Of a stretch of DNA of 64,000 nucleotides, positions 16,327 to 25,159 are shown in pieces. Both the position numbers and the translations under genes were made by a program. Position 1 is the stretch's first letter; each line of letters begins with the position of its first letter. The notes beneath the pieces are model-generated. The model had not been told where the DNA came from and made no database searches. It saw only the letters and a list, made by a program, of their open reading frames with translations. The DNA comes from Geothrix fermentans DSM 14018 (GTDB lineage Bacteria > Acidobacteriota > Holophagae > Holophagales > Holophagaceae), in the NCBI RefSeq assembly GCF_000428885.1, contig NZ_AUAU01000016.1, forward strand, positions 1-64,000, given 5' to 3'.

Positions 16327-16823
16327 TTCTTGGCTCCGGCATCCGCGGCGGGGGCATCGGCCTTGGGGGCCGCCGTGCTGCCCGACCCGCTGACGGGCGA
16401 GGAGGTGGTCACCTGGCCGGGGGTGCGGACGATGGGGCCGGCCTCGTCCTGGTTGCCCGGGTCGCCGGCGCACTTCAGCTCGTAGGTGGCCCGGCTGGAC
16501 TTGCCTTCATAGGGCTGGCCGAAGGGGTCCTGGGCGGTCATGCCGACCTTGATGAGGCTCTCCTTCACCAGGGAGGAGTTGCCGTCCACCATGGCGTCGA
16601 AGCTGCCGAAATCCGGGAAGCGGCCGTGCTTGAGGTAGTACTGGTCCAGCCCCTCGGCCACGATCTTGAGGTCATCCTGGGCCTTGAGGTAGCGGGCCTG
16701 GGCCGAGTGCTTCTTGTACTGCGAGAAGCCCAGCGTGCCCAGGACGGCGATGATCATCATCGCCACCAGGAGTTCCAGCAGGGAGAATCCGCGGTCGCGG
16801 CGGCGGGCGGGGGTCGGGGTCAT
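16323..16823 (-). CDS. Prepilin-like protein with N-terminal methylation motif
   Basis: A 166-residue secreted pseudopilin or pilin. A short basic leader ends in RDRG, followed by the processing motif FSLLELLVAMMIIAVLGTLG, which forms the first membrane helix with Glu at position 5 of the mature protein. A globular domain with one Cys (LKCAGD) and a Pro/Ser/Ala-rich tail follow. The start ATG gives a 12-residue leader; an ATG at 16859 with GGAA upstream would give 24. It is likely processed by a prepilin peptidase encoded elsewhere. The pilR-like gene lies downstream on the same strand's other side (18366 to 16912), 88 bases away. Confidence 0.8.
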   Translation of the reverse strand: MTPTPARRRDRGFSLLELLVAMMIIAVLGTLGFSQYKKHSAQARYLKAQDDLKIVAEGLDQYYLKHGRFPDFGSFDAMVDGNSSLVKESLIKVGMTAQDPFGQPYEGKSSRATYELKCAGDPGNQDEAGPIVRTPGQVTTSSPVSGSGSTAAPKADAPAADAGAKK

Positions 16824-16911
16824 GGATGGATCCGGGATGAGGGCTCGTCTGCGGGGCATCCGAGCGTTCCAGTGTGCCAGGAATGGCTGAAAAAGCAAGG
16901 TTTCATCGGCT

Positions 16912-18366
16912 TCATGCGTCCTTGGGGCCCTCGGTTCCAGGGCCTTCGTCGACCGGGGGGGGCGGGAAGTCCGCGGGCCAGGGGAAGTCCTGGGGAAGGG
17001 CTTCCAGGCCCCCCAGCTCCGCCAGCCAGTAGCGGTAGGCCCGGAAGCTCATGCCCAGCCGCTTGCCGGCCTTGGTCTTCACGCCGCCCACCTCCTCCAG
17101 GGCCCGGCGGAGGAAGTGGCCCTTGAGGGCCGTGAGCCAGGCCTCCAGGTCGAACCCGTCGCAGGGGATCATCAGGGGCACCGGGCGGCCCGCGCCCTCG
17201 GCGGGGGCCGCCTGCCCGAAGCCGTCCGGCAGCAGGTCCCGGGTGATGGGCCCGCCGGCGTTCAGAGCCACGCAGCGCTCCATGAGGTTCTCCAGCTCCC
17301 GCACGTTGCCCGGGAACCGGTAGGCCAGCAGCTGGGCCATGGTGTCCGCGTGGAGCTGCATGGGGGGCTTGGCCAGCTTCTGGCAGGAGCGCCGCAGGAA
17401 GTGCTCGGCCAATACCGGCAGGTCCTCGGGCCGCTCGCGCAGGGGTGGCAGCTCGATCTGGAGGATGTTCAGGCGGTAGTAGAGGTCCTCGCGGAAGGCC
17501 CCGGCTTCGGTCCGGGCCCGCAGGTCCCGGTTGGTGGCCGCGATGACGCGCACATCCACGGCCCGCTCCTCCGTGGCCCCCAGGCGCCGCACCCGGCGCT
17601 CCTGGAGCACCCGCAGCAGCTTCACCTGGAGGGAGAGGGGCATCTCCCCGATCTCGTCCAGGAACAGGATGCCCCCGCCGGCCTCCTCGAAGAGCCCCCG
17701 CTTCATGGCCCCGGCGCCGGTGAAGGCCCCCTTCTCGAAGCCGAACAGCTCGCTCTCCAGCAGGGCCTCGGGCAGCGCCCCGCAGTTCACGGCCACGAAG
17801 GGCCCCTTGGCGCGGTCCGAGTAGCGGTGGATGAGCCGGGCCACCACCTCCTTGCCCGTGCCGCTCTCGCCCGTCAGCAGCACCGTCGTATCCGCCCGGG
17901 AGACCTTGCCGATGAGGGCATTGATCTTCCGCATGACGGGCCCCACGCCCACCAGCTCGCCCAGGTCCTGGGGCGGGGGGGCGGCCGGCTCCGCCGCGGC
18001 CAGGAGGCCTTTCAGCGTGCCGATGAGGTCCTCGTGCTTGAAGGGTTTGGTGATGAAGTCCACGGCCCCCTGGTTCAGGGCCTGCACCGTGGTCTCCGTG
18101 GTGGCATAGGCGGTCATGATGACCACCGGCGTCTCCAGGCCCTCCTCCTTCATCCAGGAGAGCAGCTCGATGCCGGAGCCGTCCTTGAGCTTCAGGTCCG
18201 AGAGAACCCCGTCGAAGGTGGTCTCCCGCAGGGCCCGCTCCCCCTCCTCGATGCCGGCGACGGCCTCGCAGCGGAAGCCGGCGTCCTCCAGGGCCAGGGT
18301 CAGGACCTCCCGGAGGCCGGGCTCGTCCTCCACCAGCAGGATCCGTTGGGTCGTGGCAAGGGACAT
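16912..18366 (-). CDS. Sigma-54-dependent response regulator, PilR-like
   Basis: A 484-residue NtrC-class activator. The receiver domain covers residues 8-125 with phosphorylatable Asp57; the AAA+ domain (about 140-375) has Walker A GESGTGKE and the sigma-54 contact loop GAFTGA. A Fis-type helix-turn-helix lies near the C-terminus (about 420-460), whose segment [17 protein letters not shown] resembles PilR. A short acidic tail follows. PilR proteins activate the major pilin gene from a -24/-12 promoter, and such a site is present in front of the pilin at 55782. No cognate histidine kinase is in the window. Confidence 0.85.
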   Translation of the reverse strand: MSLATTQRILLVEDEPGLREVLTLALEDAGFRCEAVAGIEEGERALRETTFDGVLSDLKLKDGSGIELLSWMKEEGLETPVVIMTAYATTETTVQALNQGAVDFITKPFKHEDLIGTLKGLLAAAEPAAPPPQDLGELVGVGPVMRKINALIGKVSRADTTVLLTGESGTGKEVVARLIHRYSDRAKGPFVAVNCGALPEALLESELFGFEKGAFTGAGAMKRGLFEEAGGGILFLDEIGEMPLSLQVKLLRVLQERRVRRLGATEERAVDVRVIAATNRDLRARTEAGAFREDLYYRLNILQIELPPLRERPEDLPVLAEHFLRRSCQKLAKPPMQLHADTMAQLLAYRFPGNVRELENLMERCVALNAGGPITRDLLPDGFGQAAPAEGAGRPVPLMIPCDGFDLEAWLTALKGHFLRRALEEVGGVKTKAGKRLGMSFRAYRYWLAELGGLEALPQDFPWPADFPPPPVDEGPGTEGPKDA

Positions 18367-18429
18367 GGCAACCTGGAGAAGTGACGCGCTAGGTCAGTTA
18401 TCCTATCTTGCACCCTTGGTTGGAGTCCC

Positions 18430-19548
18430 GTGAAGCACGTCGTCTTTGCCCACCGGAAGCTGTCCTTCGGGGGGGGCGAGCGGGTGCTCCTGGAGCAGGT
18501 GGCGGCCTTGGCGCCCCTGCCCGTGAAGGTTTCCGTGATCTTCCGGAAGGAGCCGGGCAAGCGCGACATCGAACCCGAGCTGCGCCAGCGGAACCCGAAC
18601 GTCGTGGAGGTGCTCCACCTGCCTGGCGCCTTGGGCGCCTTCCGGTGGCTGCGGCAGACGCGGCCCGACCTCCTGGTGCTCTGCAACCACAAGGGTGTGC
18701 AGCGGGCCCTGCCCTGGCTGGCCCGCTTCGGCCGGCGCATCCCCACGGTCCTCACCCTGCACGAGCACTACGAGCGCCACCTGCGGAAGTACCGCGGCGT
18801 GAGGGGCCTGGTGGACCGCTGGATCTGCACCTACGACTTCACCGCCGCCGTGCGCGAGCACCTGGGGACCGCCCCCTGCCGCATCATCCACCCCCTGTAT
18901 CCCCGGCCCGAGGTCCGGCCCGTGGACGCGGAGGCGAGGCGCGCCGCGCGGCGCGCGCTGGGCGTGCCGGAGGAGGGCGTGGTGGTGGGGTACGCCGGCC
19001 AGATGGACGCCCGGAAGGCCACCGCCGACGTGGTCCGGTTCGCCGCCCGGCTGGGTGAGCGGCTGAGGGAACCCCTGCACCTGCTGCTGGCAGGCCGGGA
19101 GGATCGGGACTACGCGCAGAGCATCCAGGACGCCCTTGAGGATGAAAACCTGGCCAGCCGCTGCACCCGCACGGGCCCGCTGGAGGACCTTTCGCCGGCC
19201 TTCGCGGCCCTGGACCTCTACGTCATGACCAGCCGCAACGAAGGCTTCTTCCCCCTGGCCCTCATCGAGGCCCTGGAGCGGGGCGTGCCCGTGCTGGCCC
19301 CCTCCGTGGGCGGCATCGGCACCATGCTCAGGGATGGCGAGGGCGGCTTCCTCATCCCCAAGCCCGACGACCGGAAGCCCATCGACGGCGCCCTGCTCCA
19401 GGCCGGCGCCGCCCGCATCGCCCCCCTGCTGGCGGATTCCGCCGCCTGGGAGGCCCAGCGGGCCAAGGCCCACGCCTTCGGCACGGCCCTCACCCGGAAC
19501 TACGATGCCGCGGCGAAGTTCCGCGAGGCGGTGGCGCCATGGCTGTGA
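18430..19548 (+). CDS. Glycosyltransferase family 4 protein
   Basis: A 372-residue GT-B fold sugar transferase. The N-terminal acceptor half begins HRKLSFGGGERVLLEQ, and the C-terminal donor-nucleotide half holds the GT4 signature SRNEGFFPLALIEALERGVPV. It probably adds a sugar to lipopolysaccharide core or another envelope glycan; the acceptor is unknown. The GTG start follows GGAGTCCC. It overlaps the next gene by 10 bases and heads a rightward run of envelope genes that includes a heptosyltransferase-like gene and hldD. Confidence 0.88.
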   Translation: MKHVVFAHRKLSFGGGERVLLEQVAALAPLPVKVSVIFRKEPGKRDIEPELRQRNPNVVEVLHLPGALGAFRWLRQTRPDLLVLCNHKGVQRALPWLARFGRRIPTVLTLHEHYERHLRKYRGVRGLVDRWICTYDFTAAVREHLGTAPCRIIHPLYPRPEVRPVDAEARRAARRALGVPEEGVVVGYAGQMDARKATADVVRFAARLGERLREPLHLLLAGREDRDYAQSIQDALEDENLASRCTRTGPLEDLSPAFAALDLYVMTSRNEGFFPLALIEALERGVPVLAPSVGGIGTMLRDGEGGFLIPKPDDRKPIDGALLQAGAARIAPLLADSAAWEAQRAKAHAFGTALTRNYDAAAKFREAVAPWL

Positions 19549-20504
19549 TCCCCGAGGGCGCCACCTGGGTGCGCTTCCCGCGATTTGTGGGGGACGCCGC
19601 CATGCAGCTGCCCGTGCTGCGCCTGCTGCGGGAGATCGGCGCGGGGCCCCTGGTGGTCTGGGGGCCGAAGGCCACCGTGGGCCTGGTGGCGGACACCTGG
19701 TTCTGCGACGCGGCCCTGCCCGACGAGGGCAAGCCCGGCCCCTTCGCCATGGCCCGCATCCTGAGGCGGCACCGGGCCGCCCGCAGCATCCACTTCCCCA
19801 AGTCCCTGCGGCCCGCCCTGGCGGCCTGGCTGGCCCGGGTGCCCGAGCGCATCGGCGTGGACGAGAGCCTGGCGGGCCCCTTCAACACCCACAGTGGCCC
19901 CTTCTGGGAGGCCGATGGGCCCTTCCTGCTGCGCTACCACGCCGTCCTGAAGCGGCGCTGGCCGGACCTGCCCCCCATGCCCTACGCGGATTTCGACCCG
20001 GCCGTGCCCATCGAAAAGCCCCGTGAGCGCTACCTCTGCCTCATGCCCGGCTCCACCTGGCCCTCCAAGGCCTGGCCCGTGGCGCACTACCGGGCCCTGC
20101 TCCTGAAGGCCCGGGCCGAGGGCTTCGCCGTGGCGGTCCTGGGCTCGCCCGACGAGGCGGAGACCTGCGCGGCCGTGGCCGGAGTGGAGGGGATCGACCT
20201 CTGCGGGAAGACCACCCTCAAGGAGGCCGCCGCCTGGATGCGCGGGGCCGCCGCCGTGCTGGGCAACGACTCGGGCCTCAGCCACCTGGCCGCCGCCACC
20301 GGCGCGCCCGTGCTGGCCCTCTACGGCGCCACGGATCCCGGCGGGTCCACCCCCTGGGGCCCGGCCAGCCGCGGTCTGCGCAAGGACGGCATCCCCTGCG
20401 CCCCCTGCTTCAAGCGGGATTGCTTCACCCCGGGCCACCCCTGCCTGGCGGGCATTGGACCCGACCAGGTGTGGGGCGAGTTGCGGAGTCTCATCTCCGG
20501 ATAG
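19539..20504 (+). CDS. Glycosyltransferase family 9 (ADP-heptose:LPS heptosyltransferase-like)
   Basis: A 321-residue GT9 enzyme. It has the N-terminal segment RFPRFVGDAAMQLPVLRLL, the donor-site motif MPGSTWPSKAWP and the C-terminal signature VLGNDSGLSHLAAATGAPVLALYGATDP. GT9 enzymes transfer heptose from ADP-heptose to inner-core lipopolysaccharide. hldD, which makes ADP-L-glycero-D-manno-heptose, is encoded 2 kb downstream, which supports this role. It overlaps the preceding glycosyltransferase and is probably translationally coupled to it. Confidence 0.88.
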   Translation: MAVIPEGATWVRFPRFVGDAAMQLPVLRLLREIGAGPLVVWGPKATVGLVADTWFCDAALPDEGKPGPFAMARILRRHRAARSIHFPKSLRPALAAWLARVPERIGVDESLAGPFNTHSGPFWEADGPFLLRYHAVLKRRWPDLPPMPYADFDPAVPIEKPRERYLCLMPGSTWPSKAWPVAHYRALLLKARAEGFAVAVLGSPDEAETCAAVAGVEGIDLCGKTTLKEAAAWMRGAAAVLGNDSGLSHLAAATGAPVLALYGATDPGGSTPWGPASRGLRKDGIPCAPCFKRDCFTPGHPCLAGIGPDQVWGELRSLISG

Positions 20505-20531
20505 AATCACAGGTCTTCCACGAGGTCCCGC

Positions 20532-21494
20532 ATGCTCCGCCGCCTCCTCCTCGCCTGCGCCGCCGTCTCCCTCATGGCCCAGGCCCCCGCCATCAGCTTC
20601 GACAAGACCCACCACAACTTCGGCCGCATCACGCCGGACCGGAAGGTGGCCGCCAAGTACCGCGTCAGCAACACGGGCAACGCCATCCTCAGCATCACGC
20701 AGGTGCGGCCCAGCTGCGGCTGCACGGCCACGGTGATCGGCAAGTGGTCCATCGCCCCGGGCGAAAGCACGGATCTCGAGGCCACCTTCGACCCCCGGGG
20801 CCTCAAAGGTGGCGTGCGCAAGTCCATCGAGGTGATCTGCAACGACCCGAAGACCCCGGCCACCAGCCTGACCCTCGAGGCGGAAGTGGTGCAGGAGATC
20901 ATGCCCTCCGTGGAGTCGGTCTACTTCCACCACGCGCCCAAGTCGTCCACCTCGCGCAGCACGGTCCGCTACGCCAGCGGCAACGGTGAGCCCGTGCAGA
21001 TCGTGGACGTGAAGGCGCCCGGCGCCCCCTTCCTCTCCTTCGCCTACCGGCAGGAGGGCAAGGACCTGGTGCTGGAAGTGGCCTTCGACGGCCGCAAGGT
21101 GCCCGCAGGCCGCTTCCGCGGCGTGGAGCAGGCCACGGTGCGCTTCACGAACCCCCGCATGAGCCAGATGGGCCTGAACATCCAGTGGGAGCTGAAGCCC
21201 TCGGTCCAGGCCACGCCGGCCGAGCTGGTCTTCCAGGACGCCGCCGGCCGGGAGCTGCGGCAGAAGCTCGCCCTCAAGCAGGCTGACGGCCACGCCTTCC
21301 GCGTCACCGGCAGCCGCTGCTCCCTGTCGGGCGTCCGGGTGGAGGGCCTGGGCCCCCGCTCCGCCAGCCAGGACCTGTCGGTGGTGCTGCCCGCCACGCT
21401 GAAGGCGGGCCGGTACAGCGAGGTGCTCTCCCTGACCACCGATGACCCGGATCAGCCTGAATTGACGATCCGCCTGGCCGCCATCTTGAAATAA
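20532..21494 (+). CDS. Exported DUF1573 protein
   Basis: A 320-residue protein with a short signal peptide (residues 1-18, MLRRLLLACAAVSLMAQA). A DUF1573 domain follows directly (about 24-125), containing the family hallmark THHNFGRI, VSNTGNAILSI and the PSCGCT motif. The remaining 190 residues look like two further Ig-like or DUF1573-like beta domains. The function of the family is not known; it is common in periplasmic proteins of Bacteroidota and Acidobacteriota. It follows the GT9 gene by 27 bases. Confidence 0.82.
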   Translation: MLRRLLLACAAVSLMAQAPAISFDKTHHNFGRITPDRKVAAKYRVSNTGNAILSITQVRPSCGCTATVIGKWSIAPGESTDLEATFDPRGLKGGVRKSIEVICNDPKTPATSLTLEAEVVQEIMPSVESVYFHHAPKSSTSRSTVRYASGNGEPVQIVDVKAPGAPFLSFAYRQEGKDLVLEVAFDGRKVPAGRFRGVEQATVRFTNPRMSQMGLNIQWELKPSVQATPAELVFQDAAGRELRQKLALKQADGHAFRVTGSRCSLSGVRVEGLGPRSASQDLSVVLPATLKAGRYSEVLSLTTDDPDQPELTIRLAAILK

Positions 21495-21561
21495 CAGCAG
21501 AACGTCAAAGCCTTCGCGATTCCTCCTTCGTCCATCCGGAACGGGGCGATAGCCTGGAGGG

Positions 21562-22512
21562 ATGCCGGAGTCCCGCAGGTCCCACCTCATCGCCGTCTTC
21601 GCCATGGCGGCCATCGCGGCCATCTGGGGCGGCGGGTTCCCCGCCACCAAGTACTGCCTCCAGGCAGGCCTGTCCGTGGGGGCCCTGCTGACCCTCCGCT
21701 TCGCCGTGGGAACCCTGGGCCTGGGCCTGATGATGCTGCTGCTCCGGGTGCCCATCCGGCGGCAGGAGGCCCTGGACGGCCTCTGGCTGGGGCTGGTGCT
21801 GGCGGCCCTGTTCTGGCTCCAGACGGACGGCCTGCGCTTCACCACCACCTCGAAGTCCGGCTTCATCACCGGCCTCTACGTGATCTTCACGCCCCTGGTG
21901 GCCCTCCTGGCGGGGGACCGGCTGCGGCCCTCCCACGGACTGGCCGCCCTGGTGGCCCTCGCGGGCCTGGCCCTGCTGGTGCGCGAGCCCGGCGCCGCCT
22001 GGGGCGGCTGGAACCGGGGCGACTCCGAGACCCTGCTGGCCTCGGCGCTCTGCGGCGTCCAGATCGTGATGACGGCCCACTTCTCGAGACGCTCCTCGGG
22101 CTGGGTGCTGGCCTTCATGCAGGTGGCCGTCACCGGGGCCCTGTCGCTGATCATCACCCTGGCCCTGCCCGCGCCCCACGGCTTCCAGGGCGCTGGCGCC
22201 GCGCTCTCCCGGGGCGGCACCTGGGTGTCCCTGGGCTTCATGGGCCTCCTGGCCACCACCCTGGCCTTCTACGTGCAGAGCACCATGCAGGCCCGCCTGG
22301 GGGCCACGGAGAGCGCCATCCTCTTCAGCACGGAACCGGTCTGGACGGCCGCCATCGCCATCAGCGGCGTCGTCCCCGGTGTCCTGGAGCACCTGGGCCC
22401 GGCCCAGCTGGCGGGCGGCCTCCTCATCCTCGCGGCCACCTTCGTGGCGGAGCTGGGGCCCCGGCTCCTGAAGCGGCTCCAGCGGCCGGAGGCGGAAGAG
22501 GCCATCGGATAG
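21562..22512 (+). CDS. EamA/DMT-family membrane transporter
   Basis: A 316-residue integral membrane protein with two EamA repeats (about residues 10-142 and 158-290), giving ten predicted membrane helices. The N-terminal segment IAAIWGGGFPATKYCLQ and the second-repeat segment FSTEPVWTAAIAISGVV are typical. Members export or exchange amino acids and other metabolites; the substrate cannot be read from sequence. It sits 30 bases upstream of hldD. Confidence 0.88.
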   Translation: MPESRRSHLIAVFAMAAIAAIWGGGFPATKYCLQAGLSVGALLTLRFAVGTLGLGLMMLLLRVPIRRQEALDGLWLGLVLAALFWLQTDGLRFTTTSKSGFITGLYVIFTPLVALLAGDRLRPSHGLAALVALAGLALLVREPGAAWGGWNRGDSETLLASALCGVQIVMTAHFSRRSSGWVLAFMQVAVTGALSLIITLALPAPHGFQGAGAALSRGGTWVSLGFMGLLATTLAFYVQSTMQARLGATESAILFSTEPVWTAAIAISGVVPGVLEHLGPAQLAGGLLILAATFVAELGPRLLKRLQRPEAEEAIG

Positions 22513-22542
22513 CCGGTATCCTGTTGAAGCAGAGGAGTGGGC

Positions 22543-23478
22543 ATGTTCATCGTCACGGGCGGGGCGGGATTCGTGGGCAGCAACCTGGTGCGGGAGCTGA
22601 ACCGCCGCGGGCACACGGACATCCTGGTGGTGGACAACCTGGCCCGGGCGGAGAAGGCCCGGAATCTGGCGGACCTGACGCTCTCGGACTACATGGACAA
22701 GCGCGAGTTCCGCGCCCGCCTGGACGCCGGCACGCTGGACCTGAGCCCCGAGGCCGTGTTCCACAACGGCGCCTGCTCCGACACCATGGAGACCGACGGC
22801 CGCTACATGATGGAGAACAACTACGGGGACTCGAAGGCCCTGCTCCACTGGTGCCTGGCCCGGAAGACGCCCCTGGTCTACGCCAGCAGCGCCGCCACCT
22901 ACGGCGCCAGCACGGCCTTTGAGCCCGTTCCGGCCAACGAGGGCCCGCTCAACGTCTACGGCTACTCCAAGCTGGCCTTCGACCAGCACGTGCGGAGCCT
23001 GCTGCCCGCCATCCAGAGCCCCGTGGTGGGCCTGCGCTACTTCAACGTCTTCGGCCCGCGGGAGGGCCACAAGGGCCGGATGATGTCCGTGCTGCACCAG
23101 CTGCTGCGCCAGCTGAAGGAGGAGGGCGCCTGCCGGCTCTTCGAGGGCACGGACGGCTACGGGAACGGCGAGCAGCGGCGGGACTTCATCTTCGTCGGCG
23201 ACATCGTGGCCATCAACCTGCACTTCGGCGCCGGGGCCATGGCCAAGGGCATCGTCAATGCAGGCACCGGGAAGGCCCGCAGCTTCAACGACATCGCGAA
23301 GACCCTCATTGCCCACCTGGGTAAGGGCCGCATCGAGTACATCCCCTTCCCCGAAACTCTGCGGGGCAAGTACCAGAGCTTCACCCAGGCGGACGTGCGC
23401 AGCCTGCGCGAGGCCGGCTTCACCGCCCCCTTCACGGAGCTGGAGGCCGGCATCCAGGCCACGCTGGCTGAACTCTAG
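22543..23478 (+). CDS. hldD: ADP-L-glycero-D-manno-heptose 6-epimerase
   Basis: A 311-residue extended short-chain dehydrogenase that epimerises ADP-heptose at C6 for the lipopolysaccharide inner core. The NAD(P)-binding motif VTGGAGFVGSN is at the N-terminus, the catalytic segment is YGYSKLAFD, and the C-terminal FNVFGPREGHKGRMMSV is family-specific. The ATG was chosen because GAGGAG lies five bases before it; a GTG two codons earlier is possible. The gene ends before a palindromic repeat element. Confidence 0.92.
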   Translation: MFIVTGGAGFVGSNLVRELNRRGHTDILVVDNLARAEKARNLADLTLSDYMDKREFRARLDAGTLDLSPEAVFHNGACSDTMETDGRYMMENNYGDSKALLHWCLARKTPLVYASSAATYGASTAFEPVPANEGPLNVYGYSKLAFDQHVRSLLPAIQSPVVGLRYFNVFGPREGHKGRMMSVLHQLLRQLKEEGACRLFEGTDGYGNGEQRRDFIFVGDIVAINLHFGAGAMAKGIVNAGTGKARSFNDIAKTLIAHLGKGRIEYIPFPETLRGKYQSFTQADVRSLREAGFTAPFTELEAGIQATLAEL

Positions 23479-23503
23479 GTTCGCCTCGGATCCTCGAAAG
23501 AAG

Positions 23504-23606
23504 CAGGAACACAGAGGGCACGGAGTTCGCACAGAGGACACAGAGAAAGACAGGTCGGGGTTGTTCTCTGTGCCATCTGTGGCTCTCTGCGTCCTCTGTG
23601 TTCCTG
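23504..23606. repeat. Palindromic CACAGAG-type element
   Basis: The left arm (23504-23546) consists of units such as CACAGAGGG, CACGGAG, CACAGAGGA and CACAGAGAA. The right arm (23564-23606) is its imperfect inverse complement. The outer ends CAGGAACACAGAGG match exactly. It occupies the space between the convergent hldD and phosphatase genes. The units resemble the ends of element A (CTCGCAGAG) and an internal stretch of the repeats near 52.3 and 54.2 kb. Confidence 0.8.
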
Positions 23607-23628
23607 GTTTCCCTGCCAGGACAGACCT

Positions 23629-24795
23629 TCAGGCCCTGCGGTCCAGCACCACGAGCGTCACGTCGTCCACGAAGGGCGCGGGGGCGTTGAAGGTCCGGGC
23701 CTGGGCGATGATGGCGGCCGCGGCCTCCTCGGCGCCGGCGGGAAGCTCGGCGCAGATGCGGCGCAGGCCGGCCTCCTCGAGCATGGTGCGGTCCTCCCGC
23801 TCCACTTCCACCAGGCCGTCCGTGTAGAGCACCAGGCGATCCTCGGGCAGGAACTCCGCGTCGTGCTCCATGAAGGGGAGCTGCGCGTCCAGGCCCAGCA
23901 TGAAACCCTTGCCGCGCAGCACCTCGGAGCGCTGGAGGCCGCCGCGGGAACCCCGCACGATGCGCAGGGGGGCGCAGTGGCCCGCGGCCACGTAGCGGAT
24001 GCGGTCCGTGGCGGGGTCCAGGCGGCCCAGCCAAGCCGTGGCGAACTGCTCCGCCAGGGTGGAGCGGCACAGGTCCTCGTTCATGCCCAGGGCCCAGGCC
24101 AGGGGCTCGCCGCCGAGGCGCACCTGGTTCTCGAAGGAGGTCTTCACCATGGCCGAGATGAGGGCGGCGGTGACGCCGTGGCCACTCACGTCGGCGATCA
24201 TCATGGCCGTGCTCCCGTCCGCCAGGGGCAGGACGGCGTAGATGTCCCCGCCGATGCCCGCCGCCGGCAGGTAGCAGTGGGTGTAGCTCACCCCGCCGCC
24301 CTCGCCGGGGAGCTTGGGCAGCAGGCCCATCTGGAGGGCCGCGGCGAGCTCCATCTCCTCGCGCACGCGCTCCTGGAAGGCCGTCAGCTCCTTGTTCTGG
24401 CGCCTGATCTCCTTCTGCATCCCGATGAGGCGGAAGGTGGAGTCCACCTTGGCCAGCACCTCCTGGGCATGGAAGGGCTTGGGGATCATGTCGTCGGCGC
24501 CCATGGAAAGGCTGCCGATGCGCGAGGCCGTGCCGTCCAGGGCCGAGAGGATGATGAAGTAGATGTCCTGGGTGGTGGGATCGCTCTTCACCCGTTTGCA
24601 GAGTTCGTCGCCCGACATCTCGGGCATGCGGAGGTCCGAGATGATGAGGTCCGGCTTGAGGCGGCCCATCTCGCCCATCGCCTCCGCGCCGTTGCCCGCG
24701 GTCAGGACCTGGTAGCCCGCCCGCTTGAGGTAGAAGCTGAGGATGTCCCGGATGGGCGCTTCATCATCCACCACCAGGACCACGCCCTTGGCCAT
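23629..24795 (-). CDS. Response-regulator SpoIIE serine phosphatase (RsbU-like)
   Basis: A 388-residue soluble protein: a receiver domain (residues 5-122, phosphorylatable Asp54 in ISDLRMPEMSG), a coiled-coil linker (about 135-165) and a SpoIIE/PP2C phosphatase domain (about 180-386) with the acidic metal ligands in GIGGDIYAVLP, DVSGHG, YTDGLVEV and VDDVTLVVLD. It would dephosphorylate a STAS-domain antagonist in response to a two-component signal. The STAS gene lies 25 bases upstream in the same direction and is the obvious substrate. Confidence 0.92.
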   Translation of the reverse strand: MAKGVVLVVDDEAPIRDILSFYLKRAGYQVLTAGNGAEAMGEMGRLKPDLIISDLRMPEMSGDELCKRVKSDPTTQDIYFIILSALDGTASRIGSLSMGADDMIPKPFHAQEVLAKVDSTFRLIGMQKEIRRQNKELTAFQERVREEMELAAALQMGLLPKLPGEGGGVSYTHCYLPAAGIGGDIYAVLPLADGSTAMMIADVSGHGVTAALISAMVKTSFENQVRLGGEPLAWALGMNEDLCRSTLAEQFATAWLGRLDPATDRIRYVAAGHCAPLRIVRGSRGGLQRSEVLRGKGFMLGLDAQLPFMEHDAEFLPEDRLVLYTDGLVEVEREDRTMLEEAGLRRICAELPAGAEEAAAAIIAQARTFNAPAPFVDDVTLVVLDRRA

Positions 24796-24820
24796 GCCGA
24801 TTCCCCGGTGGCGGCCGGTC

Positions 24821-25159
24821 TCAGGCGCCGCGGAGGGCGTCCTGCTCCGTGGCGAAGATGGAGAAATAGTTGGTGAGGTTCGTCTGGTCGAAGGTCTTCT
24901 TCACAGGTGCGGGGAGGCAGGCCAGGTGGAGCTTGCCGCCGGACTTGTCCACGCTGTTGCGCGCCGCGACGAGAAGGCCCAGGCCGGAGGAATCGATGAA
25001 GCTGACGCCTTCCAGGTTGATCACCAGGAGCTTCGGCTGGGCCGTGGCCACCGTCTCCCGGATCACATCCCGCAGCTGGGCGGTCACCTCGAAGTTGACC
25101 TTGCCCTGGATGGACACCACAGAGGCGGTGCCTTCTTGGCGGGTCTGGATGTTCAGCAT
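24821..25159 (-). CDS. STAS-domain anti-sigma factor antagonist
   Basis: A 112-residue STAS domain protein of the SpoIIAA/RsbV type. The phosphorylation site is in FIDSSGLGLLVA (Ser57 or Ser58). In partner switching, the unphosphorylated form binds an anti-sigma kinase and frees a sigma factor. GGAGG precedes the start, and the first codons overlap the end of the upstream gene by 7 bases. The anti-sigma kinase is not in the window. Confidence 0.9.
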   Translation of the reverse strand: MLNIQTRQEGTASVVSIQGKVNFEVTAQLRDVIRETVATAQPKLLVINLEGVSFIDSSGLGLLVAARNSVDKSGGKLHLACLPAPVKKTFDQTNLTNYFSIFATEQDALRGA

